From: Muribaculaceae bacterium
Lineage (GTDB): Bacteria > Bacteroidota > Bacteroidia > Bacteroidales > Muribaculaceae
NCBI GenBank assembly: GCA_017557665.1
Contig: JAFYYI010000065.1
Location: 140,036-204,035, forward strand
Direction: 5' to 3'
DNA: 64,000 nucleotides
Below the pieces are notes generated by a model that had not been told where the DNA came from, searched no databases, and saw only the letters and a program-made list of their open reading frames with translations. The position numbers and the translations under genes are program-made. This document shows positions 40,274-47,993 of the stretch, one piece after another; positions within the stretch are counted from its first letter, which is position 1, and every line of letters begins with the position of its first letter.

Positions 40274-41953
40274 TTATTGTTTACGGCTCAGTGTCATTTC
40301 GCCCTTGTCACTGTTATAATCCAATTGGAACACGATATGAGACGTGGCATCATCAATGAGGGGGAAGACCAACAATTGCTTGCCTTGATAATAGAGCGGA
40401 TAGAAGCCGCGCGGTTCAAAGTCGGTAGAAAGGCCATGGTTACCACGGAAGCGTTTCTCATCGTCACTCATCGCCTTATCGGGGGCTGCCAAATAATAAT
40501 TGGCAATCTGCAGTGTGGGAGGCAGGGTGTCCACATTGAGCACAACAACCATATAATCCTGACCTGGAACCGAGAGGACAGTATCGGCCACATCGGGACG
40601 GTCGCTCACCAGCGGCAGCAACGTCGCGCCATCAAGCAGGCGCCCCGAGTGGTAACGCTCATAGACCGAGTCGCTGACGAACTGCACGTTGTCCTTGTCA
40701 TAGTATGCGCAATAGGTGGGCTCGCGGTTAAAAAAGTCTGTTGAGACATACCTCAACGGCGTGGCAAACCTTCCAGAGCCCGGGAAACGGTACTCATGAA
40801 GCACCACATGACGCGGAGCACGCCTGATTTCGCCATCGATGTTGTCCTCAAAGGCCTTCAATTCATGCAGCACCTTCATCTCACGGGGATAGACCATACC
40901 GCTCACCGCAAGGCACAAGACAATCACCGCAAGTCGTCCCCAATGGCAACGCGCAAGCAAGGCATCCAAAGCCATGGCTACAATCAGGAAGGCGACCATC
41001 GTCATCGGCGCGTAAGCCCGGTCATAAAGATAACCTAGGGCGAACATCAGCAGCACAAGACAGGGCAGCACATAGGTCCACAAGCAGCGCCGGATTGGCT
41101 TGACACCTTTCCAGAACAGCACAACCAAACCCGTGAGCACCGCCAAAGCGGGCATCACGATACGCACCATCATCTTGGCGAAAATATAACTCCGGCTCAT
41201 CAACAGTTCCTTGAAGCCCATATTGACCTTGACATCGCCGAAGGCCACCCTCGCCCAAGCGGCCGGAGAAGCCACGATAAGCAGCACTCCCACCAGATAG
41301 GCGCCCAATGCCATCACTGCCAACCTATCAAGCTTGTCACGGTTGAAGATATAATACAGCACCATTCCGGCGAAGAAGCCGAAAGAGGTGGCTTCGTTCA
41401 AGTTTCCGGCCACCAGCGCCAAGATGAGCACCAGCGCCGTTCTTCCCTTCCCTAGCCGTTTGCCATGAAAGCGTTGCAGCAGGTAGACCAATGACAGCGA
41501 AGCCGTGATGGCCCACATATAATTGAAGCTGCCGGCGACAAACAGCATTGTCTGGCCAGGCACAGGGAACCAAAGCCCCACCACGGCCACAAACATCGCC
41601 AGCACCATCACCGAGCGCCGTCCTGTACTCAACAGACTCACCAAGTGAGCTAGCAAGCCAAACACCAACGTATTGATCACGTTGAATGCCGGTTTTCCCA
41701 AGAAGGCGCAGAACAAGGTGGCAAAGAAATCGGCACAACGGCCGTTAGACGTCAAGTAATGATCCAACTGCGCACGCCAAAACTCGACGAAGCCAGCATC
41801 GCGCAGCAGGGAAAACTCCATGTCGTCCTCCTTGAAAGAGGTCCAAGTGTTCAACACAAAGAACACCACACAAGCCACCAACAGCAACAGCCAATAGGCT
41901 ATATCGTGCCAGCGTGAACAGGTCGGTTGAAGGGGACGGCTTGAGTTTTCCAT
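40274..41953 (-). CDS. DUF6056 polytopic membrane protein, candidate GT-C glycosyltransferase (second tandem copy)
   Basis: Paralogue of its neighbours, about 559 residues, same plan. 'SRWHDIAYW' leads into segment 1, 'TSFKEDDMEF' gives the Glu42-Asp43-Asp44 set, then 'FNVINTLVFGLLAHLVSLL', 'PVPGQTMLFVAGSFNYMWAI' (Gln and Phe in place of Glu and Trp of the others), 'NEATSFGF', 'SPAAWARV' and the tail 'KDNVQFVSDSVYERYHSGRL'. The Gln change could alter donor or acceptor choice. ATG 41953 is preferred to the GTG at 41989 that would overlap the upstream gene. It lies 24 bases before the third copy. Confidence 0.72.
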   Translation of the reverse strand: MENSSRPLQPTCSRWHDIAYWLLLLVACVVFFVLNTWTSFKEDDMEFSLLRDAGFVEFWRAQLDHYLTSNGRCADFFATLFCAFLGKPAFNVINTLVFGLLAHLVSLLSTGRRSVMVLAMFVAVVGLWFPVPGQTMLFVAGSFNYMWAITASLSLVYLLQRFHGKRLGKGRTALVLILALVAGNLNEATSFGFFAGMVLYYIFNRDKLDRLAVMALGAYLVGVLLIVASPAAWARVAFGDVKVNMGFKELLMSRSYIFAKMMVRIVMPALAVLTGLVVLFWKGVKPIRRCLWTYVLPCLVLLMFALGYLYDRAYAPMTMVAFLIVAMALDALLARCHWGRLAVIVLCLAVSGMVYPREMKVLHELKAFEDNIDGEIRRAPRHVVLHEYRFPGSGRFATPLRYVSTDFFNREPTYCAYYDKDNVQFVSDSVYERYHSGRLLDGATLLPLVSDRPDVADTVLSVPGQDYMVVVLNVDTLPPTLQIANYYLAAPDKAMSDDEKRFRGNHGLSTDFEPRGFYPLYYQGKQLLVFPLIDDATSHIVFQLDYNSDKGEMTLSRKQ

Positions 41954-41985
41954 ATCTTGACAATGATGATTAACGCTTACGGGTT

Positions 41986-43659
41986 TCACTTTTCGGGCTT
42001 CTTGACCTCAGGAGGATTGGGTCCTTCACGACGCAGGGTGAGCAGATTCTCTCCGGCATAGTCCAACAGCACCAGGGCACTGGAAACAGCATCGCTGAAC
42101 AAGGGCAACACCATCACTACCTGAGCCTCATAGCGCAACGGATAATAGCCGAAGGGGTCACTCGCTTCACCCACGCCATGCTGGCGACGATAGGTCTGCT
42201 CTTGCTCCGAAAGCACCTGTCCAGATTCATTCCAATAAGCCCATCCCGTCTGATAGGCGGTGGGCAGCGTGTCGCATTTCAGCGTGAGCAGCATGTAATC
42301 CTGGTCGGGGAATGCCACCACACGGCCAGCCACATCGGGGCGGTCGGTGGTGAAGGGCATCTCCACGGCACCATCAGTCAAACGGCCGGCCTTGTAACGT
42401 ACATAGACCGAGTCTGAGACGAACTGCACATTCTCCTTGTTGAAATAGGCACGCCAGATGTATTCGTTGGTAAAGAAGCGGTCTGACTCAAGCGGCAAGG
42501 TGTACAAGAAAGGACTATTCCCATTGAAGGGGCTTTCGCGCAGGATGGCCTGAGCCGGAGCCGAACGAATTTCGTCTATCACACGCTGTTCATGAACCTT
42601 ATACTCACCGAGCGTAACGATGCCGCGTCCGAACGTCCAGGCACTTAAGGCGAGACATGCCAGGACCACCAGCACACGCACCAACTGCCAACGGCGCAGC
42701 AACGCATCAACGCCCAGAATGGTGATGATGAGCGATACTGTTACCAGTCCGGCATAAGGACGATCGGGATTCAAGCCCAAAGCCAACAGCAAGAGGATAA
42801 GCATCACGAGCAGATAAGGCCAAATGCTCGCCTTGAATGCCCTGAAACCTTTCTTCACCAGCATGAAGACAAGAACGGCAAATGCCGTCAACGGCAGCAG
42901 AAAGCGCAACATCTTCTCGCCGACGATGTAACAACGGCTGTACACCAGTTGCATGAACGGCAAATCCACCACAATGCCTCCATCCGAAGCCCGTTCCCAT
43001 GCAGCAGGTGATGACATGATGAGCAAGACGCCTAGCAGATAACCCACCATGCCCACGATGACCACACGGTCTATTTTATCGCGGTTGAAAGCAAAATACA
43101 GAAACAATCCGCCGAACAGCCCGAACGAGATAGCCTCATTGCCAGCGCCAGCCAGCATCGCGCCAAGCAAGAGCAGCAAGCCCTTGCCCCAACCCACGGC
43201 TGACAACCGATGATGCAACAGGTAGTAAAGCACCCACAACGAACCCGTGATGCTCCACAAGTAGTTGCAACTGCCTGCCAGCCACAGCATCGTCTCGCCA
43301 GGTACGGGGAAGCAGGTGCCGATACAGGCATAAAGCATAGCCTGGGCCAACAACGAGCGCCGGCCAGTTGCCAAGAGGCTGACAACGTGGGCCAACAAGC
43401 CGAACATCAACGCATTGCACACGTTGAACAACGGTTTGCCCAGCAGGCCGCAGAAGAGTTCTGCCACCATGTCCGACGTGCGTCCGTTGGTGATAAAAAA
43501 CTTGTTTCGGTAGGAATGTAACAGGTCACTCAAGGTATTGACAGGCGTGAGATCACCAATGACCAGCGAGTGCAGCAAGTCGTCCTCCTTGAAGGGCGTC
43601 AACACATTCATCCAGTAGAAGACGACACACGCCAACAGCATGAGACCCCAATAGGCCAC
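41986..43659 (-). CDS. DUF6056 polytopic membrane protein (first tandem copy), start not settled
   Basis: Paralogue, at least 557 residues, with 'TPFKEDDLLHS' (Glu25-Asp26-Asp27 from GTG 43659), 'FNVCNALMFGLLAHVVSLL', 'PVPGETMLWLAGSCNYLW', 'NEAISFG' and the tail 'KENVQFVSDSVYVRYKAGRL'. The same frame stays open above the GTG for about 32 codons and encodes the family's 'KRWHDV' there, but has no ATG, GTG or TTG before an in-frame stop at about 43756. So either GTG 43659 starts a short protein, a rare codon such as CTG or ATC is used, or the true N terminus has been lost. A 24-base palindrome lies in that stretch (43727-43750). Confidence 0.65.
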   Translation of the reverse strand: MAYWGLMLLACVVFYWMNVLTPFKEDDLLHSLVIGDLTPVNTLSDLLHSYRNKFFITNGRTSDMVAELFCGLLGKPLFNVCNALMFGLLAHVVSLLATGRRSLLAQAMLYACIGTCFPVPGETMLWLAGSCNYLWSITGSLWVLYYLLHHRLSAVGWGKGLLLLLGAMLAGAGNEAISFGLFGGLFLYFAFNRDKIDRVVIVGMVGYLLGVLLIMSSPAAWERASDGGIVVDLPFMQLVYSRCYIVGEKMLRFLLPLTAFAVLVFMLVKKGFRAFKASIWPYLLVMLILLLLALGLNPDRPYAGLVTVSLIITILGVDALLRRWQLVRVLVVLACLALSAWTFGRGIVTLGEYKVHEQRVIDEIRSAPAQAILRESPFNGNSPFLYTLPLESDRFFTNEYIWRAYFNKENVQFVSDSVYVRYKAGRLTDGAVEMPFTTDRPDVAGRVVAFPDQDYMLLTLKCDTLPTAYQTGWAYWNESGQVLSEQEQTYRRQHGVGEASDPFGYYPLRYEAQVVMVLPLFSDAVSSALVLLDYAGENLLTLRREGPNPPEVKKPEK

Positions 43660-43726
43660 ATCATGCCAGCGTTTGGCCGCAGGCGAACTCAGATGATTGT
43701 CGGCTTCCAGTTCCCTGTTGATAAGC

Positions 43727-43750
43727 GGAGACGCAAAATTTTGCGTCTCC
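43727..43750. repeat. 24-base perfect palindrome upstream of the first DUF6056 copy
   Basis: Bases 43727-43738 are the exact reverse complement of 43739-43750, with the centre AAAATTTT. It sits in the stretch where the start codon of the DUF6056 gene is missing. It could be a protein-binding site or a small insertion. Confidence 0.6.
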
Positions 43751-43751
43751 A

Positions 43752-43779
43752 GTTTTCAGTTCTCTCTAAACTCTAAACT
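43752..43779. repeat. Decayed CTAA heptad repeats downstream of frr
   Basis: CTAAACT units at 43766 and 43773, with related seven-base steps before them, extend from the palindrome to the frr hairpin; minus strand AGTTTAG. Confidence 0.55.
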
Positions 43780-43780
43780 T

Positions 43781-43812
43781 CAAGTCCTAAAGTGTGCTCA
43801 CTTTAGGACTTG
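43781..43812 (-). terminator. Hairpin after frr
   Basis: A perfect 14-base stem (43781-43794 with 43799-43812) with a TGCT loop on the plus strand lies four bases after the frr stop. No T-run follows on the minus strand, so it may protect the 3' end or only slow transcription. Confidence 0.6.
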
Positions 43813-43816
43813 ACTA

Positions 43817-44377
43817 TTATACGGTCAGAATTTCCTTCTCCTTGGCGGCAAAGAGCTCATCAATCTTCTTCATGAACTTGTCATGAATCTTCTGAACCTT
43901 CTCTTCACCATCCTTGCTGATATCCTCGCTCATACCCTCCTTGACAGCTTTCTTCAAGCCCTCAATGGCCTCACGACGGGCGTTGCGGATGCTCACGCGA
44001 GCCTTCTCACTCTCGGCCTTGGAATCCTTTACGAGCAGTTTGCGGCGCTCCTCGGTCAAGGGCGGGATATTGAGGCGAATCACCTCACCATTGTTTACGG
44101 GCATGATGCCCACGTTGCTGTCGATGATGGCTTTCTCGATGGTGCCAATCATGTTGCGCTCCCAGGGCATGATAGCGATGGTGCGCTGATCGGGGGTGCT
44201 CACGTTAGCCACATTGTCAATGGGCACGGGGCTGCCATAATAGTTCACACGGATGCCGTCAAGAATCTTCACGTTGGCCTTACCAGCACGGATGTGTGCC
44301 AGGGTGTCATCGAGGAAATCCACTGCTTCCTGCATCTTTTTCTCGGCTGCGTCGAGATAAAATTTCACGTCGTTCAT
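43817..44377 (-). CDS. frr: Ribosome recycling factor
   Basis: Protein of 186 residues, the standard length. It has the long three-helix bundle with 'DTLAHIRAGKANVKILDGI' (RRF's Arg-x-Gly-Arg/Lys-Ala segment), the beta domain 'VNYYGSPVPIDNVANVSTPD' and 'AIMPWERNMIGTIEKAI', then 'IPPLTEERRKLLVK' and the C-terminal helix 'VQKIHDKFMKKIDELFAAKEKEI'. With EF-G it splits post-termination ribosomes. It lies alone here, followed by the DUF6056 array. A 14-base hairpin right after the stop suggests it forms its own transcript. Confidence 0.96.
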   Translation of the reverse strand: MNDVKFYLDAAEKKMQEAVDFLDDTLAHIRAGKANVKILDGIRVNYYGSPVPIDNVANVSTPDQRTIAIMPWERNMIGTIEKAIIDSNVGIMPVNNGEVIRLNIPPLTEERRKLLVKDSKAESEKARVSIRNARREAIEGLKKAVKEGMSEDISKDGEEKVQKIHDKFMKKIDELFAAKEKEILTV

Positions 44378-44534
44378 AGTCTTGTTTTTTTATTGTAGTT
44401 TGTAATTATTTGTAATCTAATCACTATCCTTTCGGCCTTCATTCAACAAGTTTCATGTGCCATTATTTAGCAACTTGTTGATATATTGGTCACGAAAGTA
44501 CAGTTTTTGCCACAACCCTGCAAATATTTTGCCA

Positions 44535-44596
44535 AAAATTGTGCAAGCCGAACGCGATGAAAGCTTGCTTTCGATAGCTGAGGCGCCGCCAATTTT
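44535..44596. repeat. REP-like intergenic palindromic element
   Basis: AAAATTG (44535-44541) and CAATTTT (44590-44596) bracket a GC-rich stretch with an inner hairpin GAAAG-CTTG-CTTTC at about 44560-44573 and GCAAGCC/GAGGCGCCGCC shoulders. Such nested, shoulder-rich palindromes are typical of small intergenic repeats, but I see only this one copy here. It lies between frr and the DNPH1-like gene. Confidence 0.45.
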
Positions 44597-44626
44597 ACTT
44601 AAAAGACGTCTTTGCTGGTATGGCTA

Positions 44627-45043
44627 TCAACGTCCGAGTATTTCATCCAGCAAGGGGTAGATGTCCTCCTCACGCTCATAGGGGTGAATGTGAAAATACG
44701 GGTTGCCCGTGAGCATTGCCGACAGCTGCGTCTTGGTCTTGTCATAGAAAATGTGGCAGGGGATGCCGTGTGCCTCGGCATAGGCCAGTTCGTAGCCCAC
44801 GCCCAGCGACGGGCATGTGCACTCGCCTATCAACAGGTCGCTCTCACGCAGCCAGGCCGTATCCTGGTCATAGATGCGCGCGTCGCGCTCCCGGCCCTGC
44901 TCCACAAGGCTCAGGTTGCTATTGCCCACGTGCTCGGTCAATACAACATCGGTGCGCTGAATATAAGTGATGATGCGGTGGTACAGATCAGCGTCAACAC
45001 GCCCTCCACGAATCGACCCCGCAAAATAAATCTTCTTTGCCAT
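44627..45043 (-). CDS. 2'-deoxynucleoside 5'-phosphate N-hydrolase-like protein (DNPH1/Rcl type)
   Basis: Small cytoplasmic enzyme of 138 residues. The start 'KIYFAGSIRGGRVDADLY', 'VVLTEHVGN', 'IYDQDTAWLRESDLLIGECTCPSLGVGYELAYAEA' follow the human DNPH1 (Rcl) sequence pattern closely: the Gly-Ser-Ile-Arg-Gly-Gly-Arg phosphate loop, the Asp in the middle and the catalytic Glu in 'GVGYE'. DNPH1 hydrolyses deoxynucleoside 5'-monophosphates, and clears 5-hydroxymethyl-dUMP. It belongs to the nucleoside 2-deoxyribosyltransferase fold; the phosphate loop tells it from the transferases. In a bacterium it may sanitise the nucleotide pool. Confidence 0.82.
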   Translation of the reverse strand: MAKKIYFAGSIRGGRVDADLYHRIITYIQRTDVVLTEHVGNSNLSLVEQGRERDARIYDQDTAWLRESDLLIGECTCPSLGVGYELAYAEAHGIPCHIFYDKTKTQLSAMLTGNPYFHIHPYEREEDIYPLLDEILGR

Positions 45044-45086
45044 AATACTAATCTTCTATTTGACTCACTAAAATAAGGTCAATCAT

Positions 45087-46028
45087 CTACAGGCGAATGA
45101 GGGCGACACCGCCGAGCATCAGCAGGATGCCGACAATCTGGAGCCAGGTGATGCGCTTTCGCGGTGCACCGAGCCAGCCGTAGTGCTCCATCAGTTGGCT
45201 CAACGCGAGCTGGCCCACGAGCAGAGCCATGACGAAGACGCCGACGCCGACATGGGCGACAAGCCATGCGTTGCCAAAGACGATGATGGCCCCGCACAAG
45301 CCTCCGGTCCACATCCACCAAGGGTACTCACGTGAGAAGGCCTTGCCAATCAGGCGCACGCTGCCATTGAGGGTGCAGAAGATCAGCAGCACCATCGTTG
45401 CCACGAAGAAGGCCACGGTCGTTGCCTGCATGGGATTGCCGCCATGGGCGACCACGACACTTGACAACTGGGCATAAACACCCGTGATGCTGGCCGACAA
45501 GCAACCCGACACGACTGCGCACAACTGCCAGAACAACTGCCGAGACCCTTTGCCTGTGCTCACATCTTGCCGCTGGGCATTCAGTTTGGGCAGCACGACA
45601 ACGAGCGACACGCCCAAGATAAGCAATAAGGATCCGATGATGCGCTTGAGTCCGATTGGTATCACGTTGGCGCCAAACCATCCGAAGTGGTCAATCAACA
45701 GGCTGAAAATCAGTTGGCTGAACATCGGGATGATGACAGCCTGAAGAGGCCCGATCTCCTTGAACAGATGGATTGAAATGGTGATGGTCACCACAGCGAC
45801 GAGACCTGCAAACCAGCTCCACCAGGATGCCTCGCTCAGCATTTCTCCCGTCGGGACGATGGGGCTACCCGACAACAGCGACACCAGCAACAGGGCTAAT
45901 GTGGAAACCGAGAAGGAAACAAGCGTCGATACATAGGCGGGGCCAACGACCTGGCGCAAACGCGAATTGGCAGCAATCTGGAATGGGACCAGCAGGCCCA
46001 TTGCCAGCGTTATAATCAAGTAAAACAT
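45087..46028 (-). CDS. DMT-superfamily transporter, tandem DUF606/YdcZ type
   Basis: Inner-membrane protein of 313 residues with ten hydrophobic segments. Two halves of about 145 residues are similar to each other: 'PFQIAANSRLRQVVGPAYVS' and 'ASITGVYAQLSSVVVAHGGN' are the same position in each, and both end in 'RIIGSLLLILGVSLVV' and 'QIVGILLMLGGVALI'. This is the fused form of the DUF606 (YdcZ) family within the drug/metabolite superfamily, which usually comes as two single genes. Cargo unknown. It lies 43 bases after the start side of the DNPH1-like gene's promoter region and is probably a single gene. Confidence 0.8.
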   Translation of the reverse strand: MFYLIITLAMGLLVPFQIAANSRLRQVVGPAYVSTLVSFSVSTLALLLVSLLSGSPIVPTGEMLSEASWWSWFAGLVAVVTITISIHLFKEIGPLQAVIIPMFSQLIFSLLIDHFGWFGANVIPIGLKRIIGSLLLILGVSLVVVLPKLNAQRQDVSTGKGSRQLFWQLCAVVSGCLSASITGVYAQLSSVVVAHGGNPMQATTVAFFVATMVLLIFCTLNGSVRLIGKAFSREYPWWMWTGGLCGAIIVFGNAWLVAHVGVGVFVMALLVGQLALSQLMEHYGWLGAPRKRITWLQIVGILLMLGGVALIRL

Positions 46029-46093
46029 GTCGTGATTCTTATCAATCAGGTCACAAAATTACCCAAATTTCATGACTCAGACCAATCGTGTGG

Positions 46094-46483
46094 TTATTTC
46101 TCATACATTTCAAGGGGTTGGCCGTCGGGGTCGTCAAAGAAGACGAAGCGTTTGCCTGTCGTCGCATCGGTCCTGATGTCTTCGTGGGCGACACCCATGC
46201 GGTCGAGTTCAGCGACCTGGCCCACAATGTCATCGACCTCGAATGCCAAATGACGAAGGCCTGCCGCCTCGGGATATGACAGTCGCTGCGGCGGTGAAAT
46301 GAACGAAAACATTTCAATGACATACTCGCCATTAAGTGACAGCTTGGTCAGGTAGGATTGCTGCTCTTCGCGCCAATGCTCAGCAATGACCTGACAGCCA
46401 ATCACACGGGTATAGAAATCGAGGCTCCGCTGGTAATCGGAGCATATCAGTGCGATGTGATGTACTTTGTTGAGATGTAGCAT
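46094..46483 (-). CDS. VOC-family metalloenzyme (glyoxalase/dioxygenase fold, YaeR-like)
   Basis: Protein of 129 residues. The repeated beta-alpha-beta-beta-beta pattern begins 'HHIALICSDYQRSLDFYTRV' with the first metal His, continues with 'LNGEYVIEMFSF' holding the Glu, 'LRHLAFEVDDI' with the second His and 'KRFVFFDDPDGQPLEMYEK' with the last Glu. All four metal ligands are present, so it should be active. Members of the YaeR/SMU-like group act on unknown small molecules, and glyoxalase I activity is not assured. Lone gene, between a transporter and carbonic anhydrase. Confidence 0.83.
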   Translation of the reverse strand: MLHLNKVHHIALICSDYQRSLDFYTRVIGCQVIAEHWREEQQSYLTKLSLNGEYVIEMFSFISPPQRLSYPEAAGLRHLAFEVDDIVGQVAELDRMGVAHEDIRTDATTGKRFVFFDDPDGQPLEMYEK

Positions 46484-46567
46484 AGTTCAATCGGTTTTTA
46501 AAAGGATTCAAACACACAAAAGACCAGTTAATAAGATGATGACTTTGCTCTCTTCCATGAAAAGAGC

Positions 46568-47113
46568 TTAAGCGATTTCCTCGAGGGCACCAGTCACCGA
46601 GTCAATGATGAAGCCACGGACGGTGATATCGCGAGGCATCAACGGATGGGTCTTGATAGCCTCGACGGTCTTGCGTACCGACTCGGGGGTATCCTTGAAA
46701 CCTTCCAACCACTGGTCAAGGTCGATACCACACGTGCGGATGGTGTCGAGCGTCCCGTCTGTCACGCCGCGCTTGAGCATCTCCTCATGGAAATGGCTGT
46801 AACTCATGTGGCAGGCACCGCAATTGGAGTGTGCCACTACCATGATTTCCACAACGCCCAACTCATAGACGGCAACAACGAGGCTGCGCATCGCCGAGTC
46901 GAAAGGCGAGATGACCAGTCCTCCGGCGTTCTTGATGATCTTGGCATCCCCATTTTTCAAGCCCAAGGCGGCTGGCAGCAATTCGGTCAGGCGCGTGTCC
47001 ATACAGGACAAGACGGCTAACTTTTTGTCGGGATACTTGTCGGTCACATACTGTTCATAGCCCTTGCGGGCAACAAACTCCTTGTTATATTCAATAATTT
47101 GGTCAATCATCAT
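46568..47113 (-). CDS. Beta-class carbonic anhydrase
   Basis: Zinc enzyme of 181 residues. Ligands and catalytic pair are visible: 'LSCMDTRLTELLPAALGL' (Cys and the Asp-Arg dyad), 'AKIIKNAGGLVISPFDSAMR' and 'VVAHSNCGACHMS' (His and Cys). It interconverts CO2 and bicarbonate for carboxylations and pH control; the short form with a His-Ser-Asn-Cys-Gly-Ala-Cys site is the type II-like Mycobacterium Rv1284 subgroup. Its start overlaps the TfoX-like gene by four bases, at the end of a closely packed operon. Confidence 0.9.
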   Translation of the reverse strand: MMIDQIIEYNKEFVARKGYEQYVTDKYPDKKLAVLSCMDTRLTELLPAALGLKNGDAKIIKNAGGLVISPFDSAMRSLVVAVYELGVVEIMVVAHSNCGACHMSYSHFHEEMLKRGVTDGTLDTIRTCGIDLDQWLEGFKDTPESVRKTVEAIKTHPLMPRDITVRGFIIDSVTGALEEIA

Positions 47114-47433
47114 TTCTTCTTTTTCTTGGGTTTGGGTTCTGGAAGTGCTTTACAGGTTTCGCTGACGATGGATGCGAGGTAGTCGCGATCATCCACGTCG
47201 GCAATCAGGAAATAGTCTTTGGCCCCGTCATAGGGCGGACGCAGTTCCACCGAGCGCAGCAGGGGTCGCACGGCCTCGGTGGGCTTGAGGTAGAAACAAT
47301 CGTCGCAGATGAGACCGAAAATCTTGCCATCGCAATAGATGCCGTAGTCACCGAACATCTTCTTGACGGTGATTTCGCCAGCGCCAGCGCATTGGTCAAC
47401 GACATATTGCACAAAGTCAGCGCTACTTGCCAT
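47110..47433 (-). CDS. TfoX/Sxy N-terminal domain protein
   Basis: Protein of 107 residues, the single-domain TfoX_N form: 'ITVKKMFGDYGIYCDGKIFG', 'CFYLKPTEAVRPLL', 'LRPPYDGAKDYFLIADVDDRDYL' and a lysine-rich end. In Haemophilus and Vibrio the two-domain Sxy/TfoX turns on competence genes through CRP; the short form has no proven role. It sits four bases before the carbonic anhydrase start and three after the nitroreductase stop, in one operon. Confidence 0.83.
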   Translation of the reverse strand: MASSADFVQYVVDQCAGAGEITVKKMFGDYGIYCDGKIFGLICDDCFYLKPTEAVRPLLRSVELRPPYDGAKDYFLIADVDDRDYLASIVSETCKALPEPKPKKKKK

Positions 47434-47436
47434 AGG

Positions 47437-47967
47437 TCATTTCACGATTCTGCAGTAATTCTCCTTGCGCGCTTTGGGAGGCAAAGGTTTGGCGGCAGCA
47501 TAACCCAAGGCGATGGAGCCAATGCCCATCAATCCGTCGGGTAGACCGAACTGACGCATCAGAGCCTTGCCTTCCTCAGTATCGAACATTTCCCGCTCAC
47601 GGTGAATCCAGCAAGAGCCCAGACCGATGGCATGGGCGGCATTCATCATGTTACCCAACACCAGCGAGCCGTCATAGACGGCATTGGGCCACACCTCAGG
47701 TCGTGAACCGAAAACTAGCACAATGGTCGGTGCGCCATAGTAAGGGTTACCGTTCATGCCCAGCACCTCGGCATTCATCCTGACCAATTGCGCAACGATG
47801 TCGTGATTTTGCACGGCTACTATCCACGGGTCCTGTCGGCCCATGGCAGTCGGTGCAAAAGCGCCTGCCTCAAGGACAGCTTGCAGTTCCTCGTCGGTAA
47901 TCTGTTCGGTCTTGAACTGGCGAACGCTGCGACGCTCGCGCAAAGCTTTTAATATTTCATTATCCAT
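47437..47967 (-). CDS. Nitroreductase-family FMN oxidoreductase
   Basis: Single-domain nitroreductase of 176 residues: 'LKALRERRSVRQFKTEQI' at the start (FMN-phosphate site), 'EAGAFAPTAMGRQDPWIVAV', 'DGSLVLGNMMNAAHAIGLGSCWIHRERE' and the final 'GSIALGYAAAKPLPPK' strand. Substrate unknown; such enzymes act on quinones, nitro-aromatics or flavins. It differs from the other nitroreductase at 7190, which has a permuted-like motif order. It is the third gene of a tight operon after the thioredoxin-like gene. Confidence 0.88.
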   Translation of the reverse strand: MDNEILKALRERRSVRQFKTEQITDEELQAVLEAGAFAPTAMGRQDPWIVAVQNHDIVAQLVRMNAEVLGMNGNPYYGAPTIVLVFGSRPEVWPNAVYDGSLVLGNMMNAAHAIGLGSCWIHREREMFDTEEGKALMRQFGLPDGLMGIGSIALGYAAAKPLPPKARKENYCRIVK

Positions 47968-47993
47968 AACAATATTTGTTTTTAGGTGATTTT

